Origin: Physcia stellaris
Taxonomy: Eukaryota; Ascomycota; Lecanoromycetes; Caliciales; Physciaceae
Assembly: GCA_018902385.1 (NCBI GenBank)
Contig: JABSSW010000030.1
Span: 372,001-436,000, forward strand
DNA length: 64,000 nucleotides
Reading direction: 5' to 3'
Below are positions 57,501-64,000 of the stretch, one piece after another; the first letter of the stretch is position 1; each line of letters opens with the position of its first letter. Below the pieces are notes generated by a model. The model was not told where the DNA came from. It was given only the letters and a program-made list of their open reading frames with translations, and did no database searches. The translations under genes and the position numbers were made by a program.

Positions 57501-58746
57501 GCATCTTGCAGGAATTTGAAAGCAGCTGTGGCAAGTAGGGATGGAGAGACGTCAAAATCATCATTCTTAGTATTACCAAAGCGTTGAATAAGTGATGTAA
57601 TATTTTGAACAAGGATGTCGCCCGCTACTCTGATCAGTCTTAAACCCACTTGATAATGACATTGAAGTAAGCATACCTTTTTTGCGTAAATCTGGTTTTG
57701 TGACATGTCGAAAAGCTGAAGCAAGTAAGGTTTTGGCGATCGAGTCTAATTTAAAGTGATCCATAAAGGCAGCGAGATCGAAATCTTTAAAGATATCTCC
57801 CTCGGAAGAATCAATAATCTCAGCGATTCTAGGCGCTTGTTCAAGGTCTTGTGTGATTTTGTCCATCTCTTGAACAAGGAGCTGGTAGTTGGCCGGGTTC
57901 TCTACATTGCGATTGATACCGTTGAAAATTTGTGGAGAATTGCCAACAAGCAGTCGGCGAAAGTATTTTGAGAAGACCTCCATGCCGTGGGATTCGACGA
58001 GCTGTTCTCGAATTAGCTAGAATACTTGGTCAAGCGTGAGGCTTGGTGCATTTCACCTTATGTATTGCTTCTGCTTGAGACTCCCACTTCACTTTGCCTT
58101 CTTTTTCGGTGATGGATCCAAGGAGCAGGAAAACTTGAGTAACAACAATCTTGGACACAGAGGATGAGCTAGATACAGCTGAAGACGACCCTGAGCCAGT
58201 GAATGCCGACCGCTCGAATGTGTTAGAGGTGGGGGAGCTAAGACTCGGTTGTGTAAGTGAGGGCGAAAATGTTAAGCTACGAGAGCCCCCTCCACCCCCA
58301 CCTCCTTGACTTGCGGTCGCCGGCGCCGCGGTAAACGACACCAACCCTGACTGTGAAGACGATGTGACCGTTTTAGTTCTGGGGGATAAGATCTGCTGAT
58401 TATTGCTGGCTTGCTGCGATCCAGTTTGTAAGGGTGGAAATGGCGAAGTATAGGATGTCGTAGTAGACAAGCTATTACGGCCTTGCCCCGTGCCAGGCGA
58501 GGAATTCACGATGGAGGAAAAGCTAGGTAGGAATGGTGAGGCGGAAGGGGGGTTTCGAGAACGATTGGGAGACTCAGAGTTAAGGTCTGTGGACAGAGGA
58601 GTCAAACCTCGGCCGGCCCCAGCGACCGAGCCAGGAAGACCCCAAGCCGAGTGCTGAGTTCTAGTCAATGGTCGTACGCCGGAGCTCTTTGTCGCATTCG
58701 AAGTAACGGAGTTTTGAGCAGAAGGGTGAGGGGAAGGGAAGGTCAT
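51594..58746 (-). CDS. NOT1: CCR4-NOT complex scaffold subunit Not1
   Basis: Scaffold of the CCR4-NOT deadenylase, which controls mRNA decay and translation. Exons: 58057-58746, 57677-58016, 52618-57627, 51714-52571 and 51594-51656, about 2,319 residues. Introns of 40, 49, 46 and 57 nt are all GT-AG and in phase. The last one (51657-51713, branch GCTAAC) is also stop-free and divisible by three. Parts: Ser-rich N-terminus with a Gly run; HEAT-like region; MIF4G-type Caf1-binding region (~LNQKFEIEVLLNDFGIER); DUF3819/CNOT9-binding domain (VNGAIRRAVLEIIAPVVERS); Not1 C-terminal domain (FLAENHYRLCNIIPAHCSQL, RNLVLSAYPSSMPVLPDPF). One frame break lies at a run of six A (plus strand 56735-56740); one base fewer would restore GTPKPWN-type family sequence. 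NOT1 is essential in yeast, so an assembly error is the likelier cause. Confidence 0.93.
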
Positions 58747-59192
58747 CTGAGATACGCGACCATTCGTAACACCCGCGCAAAGAGGGCGGATGGGAAGGTG
58801 GTGGGAACTTCAGCGTTATGCTTTAGACCGAATTACGTGAAATTGTGAGCGGGAGGGATGATGCGACGTCTTGAGTGGATTACATGAATTATAGAGCGGA
58901 ATCTCGAGGCTTTCAACATGAAGTGGTGCATAGCTTGAGCCTCATCTTCTCGATCGAGACTAGATCCCGGCTTGCTTCGGTCATACGACGGACCGCCCGT
59001 TGTCTCCCCAACAGCCGCTGTTTAACTTCCGAGTGAGAACGTCCGCATATAAACTATACCAGCTTTACGAGTACCTAACAGTTGACGACTTCGCTGGAAG
59101 CACACAAAATCTAATTCAGGGTTCTGTACTGTGCTATTAAGATATCCCAACACACTCATTGGACGACGTTAAAACGTCGCGCTGCCCCAGGT
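58747..59192. promoter_or_regulatory. divergent promoter, NOT1 / F-BAR gene
   Basis: 446 bp between two divergent ATGs. No specific element can be named with confidence. The F-BAR start ATG is immediately preceded by CCCCAGGT, which looks like a splice acceptor, so a 5'-untranslated intron is possible. Confidence 0.4.
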
Positions 59193-62100
59193 ATGCCGGG
59201 AACGGTCGCTGATGGACCAAGTGTATCGCTTTCCTGTATGTCAAGTCACAATGAGGGAGATGACGGAAGCTGACCATCAACAGTTGCAAATAATTTCTGG
59301 GGCAAAGAAGATGCTGGCGTTCAACCACTCCTCGAGCGCATGCATAGCGCGAAAGTCACATGCGACGAGTTAAAAGCGTTCTACAACGGTAATGCTTCAC
59401 TGGCTGAGGTGCACCTATCCGGCGATTGATTTTTTTAGGTCGCGCTGCTATCGAGGAAGAATACTCACGCAAATTAATCGCACTATGTCGCAAGCCTCTA
59501 GGATCTACAGAAGCGGGTACTCTACGAGCTTCACTCGATGTCATGCGTGGGGAGGTTGAGTCCATGGGCAAATCCCATCAGGCCATTGCAGCACAAATGA
59601 AGAGCGAGCTGGAAGAGCCTTTGGCCGCTTTTTCTGGAGGAATGAAAGAGCGCAGGAAAATCGTGCAGAACGGGATAGAAAAGCTATTCAAGCTAAAAGT
59701 GCAGCAAACGCAATCGGTCAACAAGGTGGGGAGTTTTGGTTTTTTCTAGTCGGCTCGTACTGAATAAGAACAGTCGCGTGACCGCTATGAGCAGGACTGC
59801 TTGAAAATCAAGGGATATCTAGCGCAGGGTCACATGGTGATGGGCCAAGAAGAACGAAAGAACAAAGCCAAAATGGAAAAGACACAGATACAGCTAGCTT
59901 CGACTAGCAACGAATATGAAGCGGCGGTTAAAGCTTTAGAAGAAACAACGGGCCGATGGAATAGAGACTGGAAAGCAGCCTGTGATGTTCGTTCACCCCC
60001 ACTTTTGAGGAGTTCTTGGCTAAACGTGTGCATAGAAATTTCAAGATCTGGAAGAAGAGAGACTTGATTTCTCCAAAAGCAGCCTTTGGACTTTTGCTAA
60101 TATCGCCTCTACTGTCTGTGTCAGTGACGATGGTGTAAGTGCGCCCTCTAATCTTAATCGCGGTTGCTGATCATCTGCAAGTCTTGTGAGAAGATTAGAA
60201 TATCGCTGGAGAGTTGCGAGGTGGAAAAGGATATTACTAGCTTCATCCAGGAAAAGGGCACCGGTCAAGAGATACCTGATCCGCCTAGATACATCAATTT
60301 CTGCCGAGGAGATGTCAATGACACTGCCTCCGAAGCTTCCGACGACGAGGCCTATTCCGTTGCGCAATTCCAGCGAACCATCAATCCAGCCTTTCGAAGC
60401 TCTTCTCCGCAGCCTTCAGTATTTGAGTCCCATCACGACCCTCAGTCCGAGCTAGCGATGCGAATGGGCCACCACGAAGCGCAAACGCCACCGAGTCGCG
60501 AGACTACTCTGACTCCACAGAAAGGAATGCAGGGTCCTCCTCCACAAATCGATTACCGCCGGCAAGCTCAGAGTCAAGCACAGCTCCAGCATGGTCAGAC
60601 TGAAGAATTTGTTAAAGTGCCCCATAATGAGTATCCCACAGATGGCATGACTATGTTCTGCCGTACGGCCCCACCTTCAGATCGCTCATCTGCGGCAAGT
60701 CCAATGAGGCCATCAAGTCGTGATTCTCAAAGCGAATACTCAAACCCGACATCCTTCTCTAGCGCAGAGCCTGTGAGCGGCAAACAGTCTCCTTCTAAGC
60801 AGAACACTGTGTCAGCGGCACCGGCAATGAGCCCCTCGAAGCAGGTTCAGAAGAAGCGAAGTGGTTTCTTCAGCAATAGCCCTTTCCGGAGGAAGAGCAA
60901 GCATGAGAAAGAACCCCCGGTAATCGCGCCGCCAGACGCCCGCATTAGATATGGCGCTTCTGCAGGCCGAAATCCTGATAGCATCTCGTCGGGCCCAGCA
61001 CGTGGCCACGGTCAAGGCGGTAACTATTTGAGATTCCGTGATGCTCAGTCCGGTAGTCCAGAGCCAGTCGACCCTCGCGCAAACTTCCAGCTGAATGTCG
61101 GCAACAATGTATTCGATGTTGCTTCGCCGGATGCGCACCGCAGCAAGCCCACGCCCAGTAATTTGTCTTCTCCAACAAAAGAGCTCGATCCAATTGCTCA
61201 AGCTCTTGCAGATTTAAAAGGCCTTGGCAAGCAGTCCTCAATTCGGATGTCGGCAGACCGCTATCATGGAATTTCATCTCCAGCCCCTGGCATGGGGCCG
61301 TCATCGCGCCAGAACAGCGACATCGCCGCAGCCCAGCGTGGCACTCCCCCTCCATCTTATAATGACCCGCCCGTCAAACGCTTAGATTTACCGCAGCCTG
61401 CGTTTACTTCGGCGCAAATGAAACAGGCTACGCAGCGGTACGTTGGCAAGAACCAAGAAATGTATGGCTCTTCAAGGCCGGGCACACGCGGCAGTGGAGA
61501 TGTTCCCCGTGCAGCTTCACCGTTGCCGATGAGAAGCACGAGTCCAAGACCAGGATTCAGTACCTCACAGAGCCAAGGTCAAGGGAACTATAACCGTAGC
61601 ATTAGCCCGAACCCGTACCATTCGAATCGTCAAACACCGAGCAGCAGCCCGACCAAACAAGGATATGCAGGCGGTAATAGTGGGCAGTACTCGCGCCACA
61701 ATTCGCCGGGCACCAGTCCTATCAAGCCTGGCTATGCAAATGGCAGTGGCCGATATTCTCGGCAGGGCTCGCCAGGCGATAATCCACGAGCAGTATCCCC
61801 ACAACCACAGTATGCCCGACAGGAGAGACCAAGCAGCAGTGGTGGTGGCGGTATGGCATTACAGCTCTCGGACCGAGGCCAAACCATAAACCAGAGAGCC
61901 AGAGGCAATACAAATGCGAGACCGATGACCTACTATGGCGGGCAAAGCCAACCTGGAAGCGACGGTGGAATACAGGATCCTGCCATTAGAGATAGAAGCA
62001 AAAGCGTGTCGGATGGCAGGCAATTTACCAAGGATGGACGGCCGATCCTACAGTTCGGTAAGCTTTGCGCTTCGATGCTTTTTATGCCTCGAATGTCAAT

Positions 62101-62287
62101 ACTAATGTATTCTCCAGCACGAGCTATGTATCTGTACCGTGCCGCAATTCCGGAGGAGCTAAGCTTCGCCAAAGGAGATATCCTCGCTGTACTCAGATTC
62201 CAGGATGATGGCTGGTGGGAGGCTGAGGTCACAGGCAACAGCGGCCGTCCAGGTTTAGTACCAAGCAACTACTTGCAGCCATTGTAA
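59193..62287 (+). CDS. F-BAR and SH3 protein of the Cdc15/Imp2/Hof1 family
   Basis: Septation and actomyosin-ring protein that binds membrane through its F-BAR domain. Seven exons: 59193-59235, 59284-59388, 59439-59725, 59774-59986, 60036-60134, 60182-62057 and 62118-62287, exactly 930 residues. All introns are GT-AG, 47-60 nt. The F-BAR/FCH part is in exons 1-6 (FANNFWGKEDAGVQPLLER, AAIEEEYSRKLIALCRKPLG, SRDRYEQDCLKIKGY, KFQDLEEERLDFSKSS). A ~550-residue disordered Ser/Pro/Gln-rich region with many SP sites follows, as expected for phosphoregulated Cdc15 proteins. The C-terminal SH3 domain is complete (ARAMYLYRAAIPEELSFAKG, WWEAEV, GLVPSNYLQPL). The last intron (62058-62117, 60 nt, branch CTAAT) has no stop and is divisible by three, so retention would insert 20 residues before the SH3 domain. 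Confidence 0.9.
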
Positions 62288-62856
62288 GGAGGGGCTGGAG
62301 GGAGATCCTGGTAAGTTTTGGGGGAACTTGGGAAATTGTTCGACTTGCAAGCGATCATTGGGGGTTGGGTGTAGCGATAGGACGTCAGGGTGTTGCCGAG
62401 TGTAGAATACTGCTTTGTTCAACATACTCTGGTCAGCTCAGTCAATATTGGAGAATACAGTCGTAACGTACATTACTCTCCCTACACTCCGATCAGATGG
62501 CGTCCAGTACGTGAGTTGCAGTTGATGTTCAACATCCTGCCTATTAATCCTGAAATACCGCATGACTGACCTCTATTGTACCAACCTCCGTTACAGATCT
62601 TCTTCTGTCGATTCCCTAATTTCGACTGCCCAAACATTGAATGAGATAGATTACACTCTAGTTTTCCGTCGGGGATTTATTGAAATTGGGAATTGTTCAC
62701 GACAAACTGACTGGGATGTGCCTTGTGACCAGCGCACTTCAGGAAAAAGAATAGTGTTGTCCGATTAAACAACAGTGCTTTTACAACTGCGCTGAATCCA
62801 ACTCCTGGGTATCTAGTCCAAACGCCAAAAGCCACCCATCGTCTCATACAGCCATC
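62288..62856. other. intergenic between convergent genes
   Basis: The region between the 3' ends of the F-BAR gene and the small membrane-protein gene. No gene supported; a 68-codon frame at 62562-62768 has no recognisable features. Confidence 0.45.
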
Positions 62857-63595
62857 TCACTCAGAATCCACAAAGGATGTTGCCAAGCGCCCAAAGAATG
62901 GAACCTCGAATCGATCAAGCATGTCCGCGTCTTTGTATGCGCGCCATGTCAAGAAGCCGATGAGGCCGAGGTCGATGACTAATAATATCCAGGAAAGGAC
63001 GGAGGACCAAGCGAAAATTAGGTGGAGGACCTTGGCGAGAGGTCAGCGGATGTGCTGAAGGAGGAAAACAAAAAGAAAGAGTATGGTAGCTTACGAAAAT
63101 AGCGGCGAAGAGGAGGCTTGATTGCCAGGCGTGGAATCTGTGAAAACGTAAGTGATCATTGATCCTCCCGTCCTAGCTTCTCGACGCTGACTGTCACTGG
63201 CAGTCTCTACGCACGAACTCGTTGGCGACCTCAACTTACCTAACATAATCACTCTTGTGCTCCGTCACCAGTAGGAACACCCCTCCTGCCGGCGGTAACA
63301 AGAGATATGCCAGCATTGCTTCATAGTCCAGTCTTATCGGCAGGCTGGTTTCGAAGAGATTGACGTTGAGTCTTCCACCCTCGACGTCTCCGGCACCGAA
63401 CCCACCGCTGGTCTGAGCTTCATCGCTGAAATGACTTGGAGGAGGCAAGGTTGCAGATGAGAGGGGGTTTGGGCCTGCTCGGTTTTGAGATGTTGGAGAT
63501 CTCGGATGAGGGGAGCGAGAGCTGGAGCGGCGCGGAGGGGGTGAGAGAGCTCTATTGGCTTCGGGGGTTGTGTCCTGGTAGGGTGCGAATTCCAT
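62857..63595 (-). CDS. small four-helix-type membrane protein (DUF4870/UPF0132-like)
   Basis: Three exons, 63240-63595, 63095-63137 and 62857-63030, encode 190 residues. Introns 63138-63239 (GTAAGT...TCACAG) and 63031-63094 (GTAAGC...CCAAG) keep the phase. The N-terminal ~75 residues are disordered, Pro/Ser/Arg-rich. The rest is a compact membrane module: YEAMLAYLLLPPAGGVFLLV, FHAWQSSLLFAAIF, VLHLIFAWSSVLSWILLVID and LGLIGFLTWRAYKDADM. The motif order (LAYL...P...GGVFLL...K..YVRFHAWQS) is typical of DUF4870-like proteins conserved in fungi, whose function is unknown. The family name is from memory; the membrane topology is directly visible. Confidence 0.8.
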
Positions 63596-64000
63596 GGTTT
63601 CTTACCTTAAAGATCGAACGCAGGTATAATTGAGGATATCTAGATCACGAGCAAGTGATTGCATGTGCAGCGACGTCAGTTAGTCGGCCCCAAGGCCCGT
63701 ACGGATATCGTCGATTTCGTAAATCTGTGCTGGATCCAGAAAGTGCCGCTAGTCCGTCGAGTCCCCCATCAAAATCATGAAAAATTCTGGCAAAATGTCA
63801 TAATTGCCAACCACGACCAATTGCAGGCCAATTGAAGCTCAATATATCTCGTTTAATTGTGATTTTTGATGTAGATTTTTTCTCACTGATCAATTCGCGA
63901 ATAACGCGTGACGTGTCATTGTTTTGATACATAACGCATCAAATGAAAAATCAAACGAACGCACATAATAAAATTGCATCAATGTTACATTTTTATTTTC
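63596..64000. other. intergenic leading into a second AT-rich stretch
   Basis: Promoter side of the membrane-protein gene, then from about 63840 the sequence becomes strongly AT-rich with C mainly before A or G, like the island at 20.2-41.4 kb. No terminal repeat or reading frame can be recognised before the window ends. Confidence 0.5.

Overview
The window is nuclear DNA of a filamentous ascomycete (Pezizomycotina). This is shown by GT-AG introns of about 40-60 nt (two are longer), compact genes in both orientations, single-copy fungal genes (MCM10, RNase H2B, NOT1, seipin, galactokinase, a Cdc15-type F-BAR protein) and a sharply bounded AT-rich island of mutated transposons. A Leotiomycete is possible because C2H2-finger retroelement passengers of this type are, from memory, common there; I cannot place the species.

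Layout. 1-20108 is gene space: an F-box protein with one apparent frame break, a CmcJ/NvfI-like oxygenase-family protein, a WD40 protein resembling TFIIIC subunit Tfc6, a RING-CH membrane ubiquitin ligase, a small secreted repeat protein, galactokinase, and a divergent MCM10 / RNase H2B pair that shares a promoter with an MluI cell-cycle box. 20109-41495 is one AT-rich island. Its outer shell is a piggyBac-like DNA transposon with ~92 bp terminal inverted repeats. Inside it lies a small non-autonomous LTR element (B), and three further LTR elements (A, D, C) sit inside B, each with its target-site duplication still readable. 41643-63595 is gene space again: a Pby1-like SurE plus tubulin-tyrosine-ligase gene, a coiled-coil hypothetical protein, seipin, an alpha/beta hydrolase ending in a peroxisomal AKL signal, NOT1 (scaffold of CCR4-NOT), a Cdc15/Imp2-type F-BAR/SH3 protein and a small membrane protein. 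From about 63840 the sequence turns AT-rich again and looks like the edge of a second island.

The most unusual signal is the mutation pattern of the island. Cytosine is kept before A and G but almost lost before T and C. The differences between the four LTR pairs are nearly all C/T at CpT or G/A at ApG. Classical RIP (repeat-induced point mutation, C to T in duplicated DNA) prefers CpA, so this looks like a RIP-type process with a different context preference.

The host genes are mostly unrelated housekeeping genes. MCM10 and RNase H2B form a plausible co-regulated replication pair. The seipin/hydrolase and NOT1/F-BAR pairs are also divergent and share short promoters.
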